64,000 nucleotides of DNA, taken from an uncultured Agathobacter sp. (lineage in GTDB: Bacteria; Bacillota; Clostridia; Lachnospirales; Lachnospiraceae). Both the position numbers and the translations under genes were made by a program. This document shows positions 58,501 to 64,000 of the stretch, in pieces; position 1 is the stretch's first letter; every line of letters begins with the position of its first letter. The notes under the pieces are model-generated. The model did no database searches. It was not told where the DNA came from and worked only from the letters and a program-made list of their open reading frames with translations. The DNA lies in the NCBI GenBank assembly GCA_934307695.1, contig CAKRCS010000004.1, forward strand, positions 1 to 64,000. The letters run 5' to 3'.

Positions 58501-58546
58501 CCAATGATATGGATATGATTCTTTTTGGCCATTTGCGATGTCTCAT
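55535..58546 (-). CDS. Large secreted binding protein: two CBM-like domains fused to an ABC solute-binding domain
   Basis: About 1003 residues from the ATG at 58546 (GAGGGAG site). A Sec signal peptide (RIISISLAMAMVFTMSPQMA) lacks a lipobox Cys. Residues about 65-265 and 280-440 are two beta-sandwich domains of CBM35/CBM6 type (FEFNVAKSGYYAVSMDYYP, IEWDFDVAESGYYNIAAYC, LEAGTHTLSV, LEAGHHTIKM). A helical linker (about 440-560) leads to a family 1 solute-binding domain (600-1000: LTLWVGTGRDQANVIKALIDEN in part, LAGEGPDVAIQVANT, FPMMFYRKDILAEIGLEVPTTWDEV in part). This is roughly twice the usual size. It heads importer 2; its way of staying at the membrane is unclear. Confidence 0.8.
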   Translation of the reverse strand: MRHRKWPKRIISISLAMAMVFTMSPQMAENSYAQTDLSTEDFENIISTYSVDPSIPGYNEYLTLHEADYVQDEIKVGADALVRCEEDGAAKTPEIWTDYEGVTGDSIYTGEQDLVEFEFNVAKSGYYAVSMDYYPVEGKSSEIQRAFFVDGQLPYEELSLIELNRIWVTDVQDTYTDKNGVVVKAWETDNQGFQVKPEAIEAPEWVNTYLYDSNGYITSPLEIYLEAGTHTLSVMSLKEPMLIHEITFKNPAEVDDYATTKAAWDAAGATATSGQMVRIEGENATKMSSQMLYPRQDQSSPAVYPSSPKLLLNNTIGGTSWQDAGQWIEWDFDVAESGYYNIAAYCKQNFVRGIDVCRKIYIDDEVPFTEMNDYGFSYEQNWRKEVISDDDGNAYDFYLEAGHHTIKMEVVLGDMAGIISQVQETVQLLNSIYRQVIYITGVSPDIYRDYQIEASLPSLLGELEEAKAGIDSTIAALRVTAGNNSDKLTVLVTMSDQLAELIEDEERFTEVISSYKVNVRACGNWITQVLPQPLQIDRLMIYSADSEPDIASAGWFSRASYEIQRLFYSFIIDYNQIGNVVEDTDDSITLTLWVGTGRDQANVIKALIDENFTNETGINVNVQLVDMNTLLRATLAGEGPDVAIQVANTNGIAGAVLNTGNDTPVNYGLRNAVLDLTQFDDFNDVTTRFSESALVPFSFNGATYALPDTQTFPMMFYRKDILAEIGLEVPTTWDEVKVAMTVLAKNQMEFGMLPTEQIFAMLLFQNGGEYYTTNGDASMLDSDIAVNTFKEYCEFYTDYKLDKATSVEERFRTGECPIIISDYTTYNNLQVSAPDIAGLWDFTVVPGVENEDGTINHTTGSAGLADIIMANTEHPQESWEFLKWWTGTQTQTLYGREMESLMGASARVATANLDALANLSWPIKDYEELMQQFDQVQGIPQVPGGYYTWRNVNNAFYSVTTDASSTGRTYVATPREELMDNVLYINAEIDYKREEFNLPLASE

Positions 58547-58589
58547 TTCTCCCTCTTTCCCGTGAACTGCTTCACGATAATTCTTATGA

Positions 58590-59237
58590 TTACTTTTGCT
58601 CCCGATACCATGCGTCCTCATCCTCCTGTGCAGGCGGCATGTACGCCAGAAGCATTCTCTCTATGAAATAAGTGGATACATAGCACCACAATCCCGGAAG
58701 GATCACAATGCAGAGCATCGGAAGCCTGACGATCACAAGCCATCCGACAAGTATCGTTCCTGCCACCAGCAGGACGGAAAAATAAATATACCGGACTGCC
58801 ATGACAAAGGACAGTTTCAAAATGCCGGTCATCTTCATCTCAAATCTTGAAAAAACCGGGATCAGGCAGCCTGCCACGCAAGCGCTTACCGCGATCAGTA
58901 CATCGTATGCAAAAAGCAGGAAGTTAAAGCCTTCTGTTTCATTTGCTATCGCGTACGTCCTTCCATACCACAGTGCCACGCCCCACAGGATTGCCAGAAC
59001 CGAAAAGCCGATTCCCCTTTTGAGGGTGCGCCGCATCGACCGGAAGAACTCCTCCGCCACATAGCCACGCTCCCTGCGGATGCTTTTTGCGACCGTGTAA
59101 TAAAAGGAAGTCGTCGCCGGAACGATCGTGATAACCGGGATGCAGCACAGCAGCCATAGCAGATTGGCAAGTATCAGCTGTCCCAGCCTGGTCAGCACCG
59201 ACATCAGCTTTCCATCCGGGTTAAAAAGTGAACTCAC
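58590..59237 (-). CDS. DUF624/YesL-like membrane protein (second copy)
   Basis: A 215-residue, five- to six-span protein of the same family as 42930-43589 (LTRLGQLILANLLWLLCCIPVITIVPATTSFYY, quoted in part: LANLLWLLCCIPVITIVP). Its start overlaps the GH26 stop by 4 bp (ATGA), so translation is coupled. It directly precedes the large binding protein. Function unknown; it may be an accessory to importer 2. Confidence 0.8.
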   Translation of the reverse strand: MSSLFNPDGKLMSVLTRLGQLILANLLWLLCCIPVITIVPATTSFYYTVAKSIRRERGYVAEEFFRSMRRTLKRGIGFSVLAILWGVALWYGRTYAIANETEGFNFLLFAYDVLIAVSACVAGCLIPVFSRFEMKMTGILKLSFVMAVRYIYFSVLLVAGTILVGWLVIVRLPMLCIVILPGLWCYVSTYFIERMLLAYMPPAQEDEDAWYREQK

Positions 59238-60757
59238 TGTAATTCCTCCCGCATCGGATACGTTGTCAGATCCGGAAGATCCTCCATCGTGATCACGATG
59301 TCGTTGTCATAAAACTCCTTCAGCTTATCTTCTTCGGTATACTGGTCATTGTAGCTGTAAATCGCGGTATCCTTCGCTACAAATTCAGATCCCCAGGTAC
59401 ACCAGAAGCCCCACATCGCGCCGTCTCTCTTTGCAAGCTCCGGATCAAATACGCATCCGTTCTCAGACAGCACAACCATTTTCTTTGCAGCCGTATAATT
59501 GACTGCTTCCAGATATTTGTTGATCTGCGAGGTGTAGACATGTTCGCCCGGATAAATATCCTCCCCGATGATATCTACATACTCATCACCCGGATACCAG
59601 TCTGCGTCCTGTCCGTTCCACAGCCAGATCAGATTGTTAAGACCATATTCATTGGTCAGCTTATCGTACAGTAAAACGTATAACTTCTTGTATGCTTCCG
59701 CGCCGCTTGCGCCCCACCAGAACCAGCCGCCGCTCGCTTCGTGAAGCGGTCTCCACAGAACCGGAACTCCCGCATCCTGTAAGATCTGTAGCTGCTTTGC
59801 GATCGCGTCAATGTCTTCCATTAAAAGATCGTAGCCTTCCTGATCCCCGCCATCCATGATCTTTGCCAGATCGATGCTCGTCTGTTCCGCCCGAAAGCCG
59901 CTGTACCATTCGCCGGTCAGGTACTTCTCCGGTGCATTCCAGTGCCAGCAGAATGTCACGATACCGCCCGCATTCCAATATGCGATAGCAAGATCGGTCG
60001 CCTTACTGCTGCTTCCGTGCGCCACACGCGATGGGGAATACTCGATAAAGTCAAGTCCGAGTATTGCCGGTGTCTTTCCTGTGGCATTCTTGACCACAGT
60101 GTATTCCTTGCCGAACATGCCGTCCGGTGAATACTGCCCGGAAATGATGTTCGTTCCATAATTGTCTGCAAGATAGCTCATCAGCCGCTTGGTGTTCTCT
60201 GTCGCGTTCTGGTTGACGAGCGTTGCCGGTACATCATACATGGATGCATCTAACGGCTCCGAAGTCTGTACCACCAGATAATCAAGGTCGATCCAGCCCC
60301 AATACTTCGACACCTCAACCTCATGTGTTCCACTTGTCAGATAAACCCTTGTCAGATAGGAGGTTGTAAACTCCGTGTTGTCAGATGAAACCGTTCCAAC
60401 CGATTCCCCATCCACGCTGACGTAATTTTCTTTATAATCGCCCGCCGCTGTCGCAAGTCCGAGATCATAAAATCCGTCCTCACCGATTTCGACGGAAAAA
60501 GCACAGGCATCTGCATCTGCGGAAAATCCGGTCGCGTATCCGCTTCCCGAATAGCCCTCTCTGCTGTTGCCTATGCTGACATTTCCCTTTAACTGTGCAT
60601 CCTCTGCCTCGTATGTACCTATGATCTCAGGGACAAACGGTTCTGCGGACTGTGTCTCCGAACTTTCGGATACATTTGTATCTGCTTCCTGCTGCCCGCA
60701 ACCGCCTAAAATCACCGCGCCGGCAAGCACTGCCATTATCATCTGCTTTCTTTTCAT
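59234..60757 (-). CDS. GH26 endo-beta-1,4-mannanase lipoprotein with CBM35-like domain
   Basis: Surface enzyme of 507 residues, first gene of the 25-kb operon. The lipobox is AVILGG-C20. Residues about 47-165 form a CBM35-like domain (YEAEDAQLKGNVSIG, GYSGSGYATGF). The GH26 barrel (about 185-490) has acid/base Glu340 in WRPLHEASGGWFWWG and nucleophile Glu432 in VLSENG. GH26 with mannan-binding CBMs starts mannan breakdown at the cell surface in Roseburia intestinalis. Its products would be taken up by the importers encoded downstream. Confidence 0.92.
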   Translation of the reverse strand: MKRKQMIMAVLAGAVILGGCGQQEADTNVSESSETQSAEPFVPEIIGTYEAEDAQLKGNVSIGNSREGYSGSGYATGFSADADACAFSVEIGEDGFYDLGLATAAGDYKENYVSVDGESVGTVSSDNTEFTTSYLTRVYLTSGTHEVEVSKYWGWIDLDYLVVQTSEPLDASMYDVPATLVNQNATENTKRLMSYLADNYGTNIISGQYSPDGMFGKEYTVVKNATGKTPAILGLDFIEYSPSRVAHGSSSKATDLAIAYWNAGGIVTFCWHWNAPEKYLTGEWYSGFRAEQTSIDLAKIMDGGDQEGYDLLMEDIDAIAKQLQILQDAGVPVLWRPLHEASGGWFWWGASGAEAYKKLYVLLYDKLTNEYGLNNLIWLWNGQDADWYPGDEYVDIIGEDIYPGEHVYTSQINKYLEAVNYTAAKKMVVLSENGCVFDPELAKRDGAMWGFWCTWGSEFVAKDTAIYSYNDQYTEEDKLKEFYDNDIVITMEDLPDLTTYPMREELQ

Positions 60758-60794
60758 GGCTTTCCGCCTCTCCAGAAGTTCACATTTAAGCTCG

Positions 60795-60847
60795 TTTAGA
60801 TTAAATTAACTTCATTTAGGTTAATTGTATCTTGTAATTTAGCTTAA
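60795..60847. promoter_or_regulatory. Three direct repeats TTTAGnTTAA, likely operator
   Basis: TTTAGATTAA (60795), TTTAGGTTAA (60815) and TTTAGCTTAA (60838) lie between the -10 and the GH26 start, spaced 20 and 23 bp, about two helical turns. Direct rather than inverted repeats fit an AraC-type or similar regulator; the LacI gene nearby would normally bind a palindrome. Confidence 0.55.
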
Positions 60848-60875
60848 TTATAGCTTATATTCTTAATCTGTTCAA
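60847..60875 (-). promoter_or_regulatory. Sigma-A promoter of the mannan operon
   Basis: TTGAAC, 17-bp spacer and consensus TATAAT on the minus strand, with a leader of about 80 nt to the GH26 start. One operator-like repeat overlaps the -10. Confidence 0.75.
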
Positions 60876-60949
60876 TGTTTTTTCACATTTAGCTGTTATT
60901 TTCGTCTATATTAATGATTTTCAAATGTCATTTTTGTGCAACTTTTAAC

Positions 60950-60984
60950 AAAAAGCACCCTTTCTGGCAAAAGGGTGCTTTTTT
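60950..60984. terminator. Bidirectional-form terminator after the SGNH esterase gene
   Basis: AAAAGCACCCTTT pairs with AAAGGGTGCTTTT around a 6-base loop, flanked by A and T runs. It ends the GH36-LacI-esterase unit and insulates the mannan-operon promoter. Confidence 0.85.
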
Positions 60985-61010
60985 AAGTGAATAAAGTTAA
61001 TTAATTTAGT

Positions 61011-62306
61011 TTATGAAATTAAAAATCCCAGAAGCCAGAATAGTTCCTTTTCCGTCCCTTCTGTCTTCTTTATGGTAACGGTGTGCCCGGCTTCCTCATC
61101 CGAAGTATATACCTCCGCCGCCGTGACTGCATTGCCCCAGCCGCCGGCAAAATCTGCGTTGATTGAGCGCACGCACTCGCCATCGATCCAGATGTCGAAG
61201 CTGCCACTTTTGCCATCGATCGTCGCCAGATACAGAATGCCAAGATTGCGGAAGCGAAGCGTAACGGTAAGTCCGCCGTCTCCTTCCTCGCAGATCCATC
61301 CGTTCGGGAAATATTCCCCGGTATCCTGCTCCCGGAATGTTCCAAGCTCCTCCGGCGTGACCGTAGTGCGGTCTGCAATGTCTGCGTTGGCATAGCGTGT
61401 ATCCGTAACCGCCGCGATTTCAAATACGTCCGGCTCCGCGAAATCGTTCCGCTGCTCATACACCTGATCCAGATATCTCCACAACAGCTCGCCTGTGATC
61501 GCATGGCCGAGTGCCGACGGATGAACGCCGTCCCCGGATAGCTGCTGTGCGGTGTACTGCTCATTTTCCATCATATATTCAATACAGTTTGCATAGCTGA
61601 TCATCGGAAGTGCATAGTTGAAGCCGACAAGCACCTGATTGCCCTGCGCACTCGTCCCGTTTGTCTGCTCCATAAATAAGAGCATGACCGCCGGCGCATT
61701 CTCCGCTTCTAAGATATTGCGCAGCAGATTGTCGTAGGATCTTTTATAAAAGAGGCTGTCCGCATCATTTACCGCGTACTCCACCAGAACAAAATCCGGC
61801 TTCTGCGACAGCACATCGCGCTTTAAGCGGTGTACCCCCAGATAGGAATCTGTTCCGCCGATCCCCGCATTCACAAAGGTGATCTCCGTATCCGGGAACT
61901 GTGTCTCCCACCACTCCCGGAAGATATCCGCATATGCCCTCGAAAATCCGACGGTATCATCCAAATCTCCTTTTGCAATTGTCCCCTGCGTAATGGATCC
62001 CCCAATGCAGGCAATCGTTACCGGCTGTCCTGCCGCTGCCTTTCGCATCACCTTTGCAAGCGCGGAGTCATCACAGCTCTGCCAGCAGTCAGCAAAAGCC
62101 ATCGCCTCATCACTCACATAATCCGTAAGCGGAGCAGCTGCCTCCAGACCGGCTTCCTGCTGTATCCCAGTCTCTGTCGAAGCAGTCTCCTGCTCCCCTG
62201 CAGTCTGCGTATCTGATGGATCATTTTTCCCATCCGGTGCCGCCTGACAAGCCGAAGCAATCAGCATACTAACCGCAAGTATGGCTGCATACCATTTTTT
62301 CTTCAT
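61011..62306 (-). CDS. Extracellular SGNH acetylesterase lipoprotein (CE17-like)
   Basis: Surface lipoprotein of about 431 residues; GAGAG before the ATG at 62306 gives MKKKWYAAILAVSMLIASA-C, a lipobox, with a tether to about 55. The SGNH domain (about 75-300) has IACIGGSITQGT, FVNAGIGGTDSYLG, EYAVNDAD and DGVHPSALGH, the same block pattern as the CE17-like enzyme at 35857. A C-terminal beta domain (about 320-431: LRFRNLGILYLATIDGKSGSFDIWIDGE in part) resembles its accessory domain. It would deacetylate polymer outside the cell. It follows lacI by 86 bp. Confidence 0.82.
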   Translation of the reverse strand: MKKKWYAAILAVSMLIASACQAAPDGKNDPSDTQTAGEQETASTETGIQQEAGLEAAAPLTDYVSDEAMAFADCWQSCDDSALAKVMRKAAAGQPVTIACIGGSITQGTIAKGDLDDTVGFSRAYADIFREWWETQFPDTEITFVNAGIGGTDSYLGVHRLKRDVLSQKPDFVLVEYAVNDADSLFYKRSYDNLLRNILEAENAPAVMLLFMEQTNGTSAQGNQVLVGFNYALPMISYANCIEYMMENEQYTAQQLSGDGVHPSALGHAITGELLWRYLDQVYEQRNDFAEPDVFEIAAVTDTRYANADIADRTTVTPEELGTFREQDTGEYFPNGWICEEGDGGLTVTLRFRNLGILYLATIDGKSGSFDIWIDGECVRSINADFAGGWGNAVTAAEVYTSDEEAGHTVTIKKTEGTEKELFWLLGFLIS

Positions 62307-62392
62307 AATACCACTCTCCGTTTTCGTTGCTTCTGCCATGACGGTTCACTGTCCTCGGCAGCATCCGCTTCCTGCCATAATACCGGATGCGG

Positions 62393-63415
62393 TCAGATCC
62401 TGCGTACGCTGCTTTTGAGCACGAGATGTCCTTCGATAACATGGATTCTGCTTCTGTCTGCCCCATGCGACATTTTCTTGATCAGTGCTGCAACGCTCTG
62501 TGCTGCCATCTCCTCAAAATCGACTTCATAAGAGGTGATCTCCACATTGCACAGATCCGGGTGGATATAATTGTCGTATCCTGCCACAGATATATCCTCC
62601 GGTACGCGGTAGCCCTGCCGCTGCAGCTTGTTGATCAGCTTGCCTGCAACAAGATCACAGTTGCAGAAGAATGCGGTCGGCATCTCATCCGGCAGAATCA
62701 TCATATTCTCGTCATCAATCAGCCCGCTTGACATACTGCGGTCATTGATGTGCCAATCCCTTCGGATCTCAATGCCATGCTCCATAAGTGCCTTTACATA
62801 GCCTAAGTAACGGTCTGTGATAGAGCTTGTTGCAAGAAGCGTTCCGACATACGCGATCTTCTTGTGTCCCATGGAAAGCAGATAGTTTGTCACATAGTAT
62901 CCGCCGTAATAGTTATCGGACACTACGGCATCCGCGGTCTTTCCCTCATCCGCAAAGTCCATGTATACGGTAGGAATGTCCGTCTGCTCCCGGATCATCG
63001 CAAGATAGCTCCCGGAAGGCTTGCCGACAACAATAATGCCATCGACTCGCTGCTCCTCAAGAACCTTCGGCAGCTCCGGTGTCAGCTCCATCTGCTGGGT
63101 GATCACCTCAAGCATGGTAAAGCAGCCCTTTTCCATTGCGTGTGTCGCAACGCGCTGGTACATCATCCAGTAAAAGGAATCGTATTTATCCAGATAGCTC
63201 TCTTGTATAAGCACACCGATGTTGTAGCTCTTCGGTGCAGAGTGTCTTCCGCCTGCACTCTTTACCGGCACATATCCCATCTCATCTGCCAGCTTGCAGA
63301 TGCGCGCGCGCATCTCCTCGCTGACACCCTTCTGCCCGGAAAGTGCCTTTGACACAGTTACCACGCTGACATTCAATTTTTCTGCAATATCTGCTAATTT
63401 TACTGCTTTTGCCAT
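62393..63415 (-). CDS. LacI-family transcriptional regulator
   Basis: A 340-residue sugar-responsive repressor. The N-terminal HTH is VKLADIAEKLNVSVVTVSKALSGQKG with hinge region, then a periplasmic-binding-type effector domain (YNIGVLIQESYLDKYDSFYW in part, VDGIIVVGKP, AYVGTLLATSSITDRYLG, AGYDNYIHPDLCNVEITSYEVDF). Its ATG overlaps the GH36 stop (TGATG), so it is translationally coupled to alpha-galactosidase. It probably controls one or both mannan units in response to an oligosaccharide. Confidence 0.92.
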   Translation of the reverse strand: MAKAVKLADIAEKLNVSVVTVSKALSGQKGVSEEMRARICKLADEMGYVPVKSAGGRHSAPKSYNIGVLIQESYLDKYDSFYWMMYQRVATHAMEKGCFTMLEVITQQMELTPELPKVLEEQRVDGIIVVGKPSGSYLAMIREQTDIPTVYMDFADEGKTADAVVSDNYYGGYYVTNYLLSMGHKKIAYVGTLLATSSITDRYLGYVKALMEHGIEIRRDWHINDRSMSSGLIDDENMMILPDEMPTAFFCNCDLVAGKLINKLQRQGYRVPEDISVAGYDNYIHPDLCNVEITSYEVDFEEMAAQSVAALIKKMSHGADRSRIHVIEGHLVLKSSVRRI

Positions 63416-64000
63416 CAGTTGCCTCCTTCAATGATATGGATCAGCTTTGACTGGAAATCTCCCCACATATTCTGCACTAAAATTCCTGCATTCATCAGGG
63501 TATCCCCATAATACAGCTTGTCTTCACCCTCAATGCGGTACTGCGTTGCCGGATCTAATCCGTACACACGGATGCGGCGGCTGTGATAATTCGGACGGTT
63601 CAATACCTGAACAAAGGTGATGAGTGCCTCTGATTTATCCTTTGCCACAACCTCGTAGCAGTCGTACATGTGGTTCTCGCGGTAGGATGCGATACGGTAG
63701 TAATCACCTCCGCGCACCAGCGCATTGTACTTGTGGTAGCGTGCGATCTGCTCCGGGATCTGCGCGCGATCCTCCTCCGGGATCTTTGTGATATCAAGCT
63801 CATATCCGAAGGTTCCCGCAAGTGCCACATCACCTCTGGTCGCAAACGGTGTCACACGTCCAACCGTATGATTCGGGCAGTCGGAAACGTGCGCTCCCAT
63901 TGTGGACAATGGGTAGATCAGTGCAGTTCCTTCCTGAATGGAAAGACGCTCGATCGCATCCGTATCATCGGAGCACCAGATCTGCGGGCTGTAATAGAGC
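63415..64000 (-). CDS. GH36 alpha-galactosidase, C-terminal part (runs off the window)
   Basis: The frame is open at the right edge. The visible ~195 codons contain LYYSPQIWCSDDTDAIERLSIQEG, quoted in part, where SDDTD holds the catalytic acid/base Asp of GH36, then YPLSTMGAHVSDCPNHTVGR and a C-terminal beta domain (YRIEGEDKLYYGDTLMNAG). It removes alpha-1,6-galactose from galactomannan oligosaccharides and is probably intracellular, as in related loci; the N-terminus is not visible, so no signal peptide can be excluded. Confidence 0.9.
   Translation of the reverse strand, partial: LYYSPQIWCSDDTDAIERLSIQEGTALIYPLSTMGAHVSDCPNHTVGRVTPFATRGDVALAGTFGYELDITKIPEEDRAQIPEQIARYHKYNALVRGGDYYRIASYRENHMYDCYEVVAKDKSEALITFVQVLNRPNYHSRRIRVYGLDPATQYRIEGEDKLYYGDTLMNAGILVQNMWGDFQSKLIHIIEGGN

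Noticed and set aside
1..64000. tRNA or rRNA genes
   Set aside because: Intergenic stretches were read for cloverleaf and rRNA-like sequence and none was recognised; short tRNA genes could still be missed by eye.

Overview
The window looks like chromosome from a gut Lachnospiraceae bacterium (Clostridia), most like the Roseburia/Agathobacter group. The grounds are the Firmicutes order of the nusG-rplKAJL-rpoBC-rpsLG-fusA-tuf genes, a FliD-like flagellar protein, a mobilisation remnant with a DUF5348 gene, and a large beta-mannan utilisation locus like the one described in Roseburia intestinalis. The genus is inferred; no rRNA or tRNA gene was seen.

Layout. (1) 1-3560 is AT-rich accessory DNA: a small protein gene, a self-contained transcription unit for a 35-residue peptide, a MobV relaxase split by a frameshift, a hairpin-rich probable oriT, a DUF5348 gene, a frameshifted small gene and an XRE regulator. 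(2) 3680-23660 is the translation/transcription core, almost all on the minus strand: rpmG, secE, nusG, rplK, rplA, L10 leader, rplJ, rplL, a highly structured ~690 bp gap, rpoB, rpoC, then two unexpected genes (Wzy/O-antigen-ligase-like membrane protein and a secreted Ig-like protein), then rpsL, rpsG, fusA, tuf. (3) 23845-28620 holds an orphan FliD-like gene (plus strand), a TPR-GGDEF protein, a degenerate M23 protein and ksgA. (4) 28634-32641 holds a hypothetical gene and the mannose-phosphate catabolic genes pgcA, manA and a ROK sugar kinase, with a divergent GH2 gene at 32796-35801. (5) 35857-60757 is a single minus-strand array of about 25 kb devoted to acetylated (gluco/galacto)mannan. 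(6) 61011-64000 carries a second unit: GH36 alpha-galactosidase (cut by the window edge), a LacI regulator and an extracellular SGNH esterase.

How the mannan genes fit together (family knowledge plus inference): surface lipoproteins GH26 and GH5 cut the backbone. A multi-CBM lipoprotein and two ABC importers, one with a classical lipoprotein binding protein and one with a very large CBM-bearing non-lipidated binding protein, collect the oligosaccharides. Inside the cell, CE17 and CE2 esterases remove acetyl groups and GH36 removes galactose. GH130_2 phosphorolyses mannooligosaccharides, the AGE-family epimerase turns the reducing-end mannose of mannobiose into glucose, and GH130_1 splits mannosyl-glucose into mannose-1-phosphate and glucose. 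PgcA, ManA and the ROK kinase pass the products into glycolysis. No importer ATPase is encoded here.

The part least explained by known biology is the block 49183-58546 (DUF5696 membrane protein, YIP1-type membrane protein, NHL-propeller/TPR membrane protein, two permeases and a CBM-fused binding protein), together with the triplicate-module lipoprotein at 45301-47211. I propose these as an undescribed surface glycan capture and uptake assembly.
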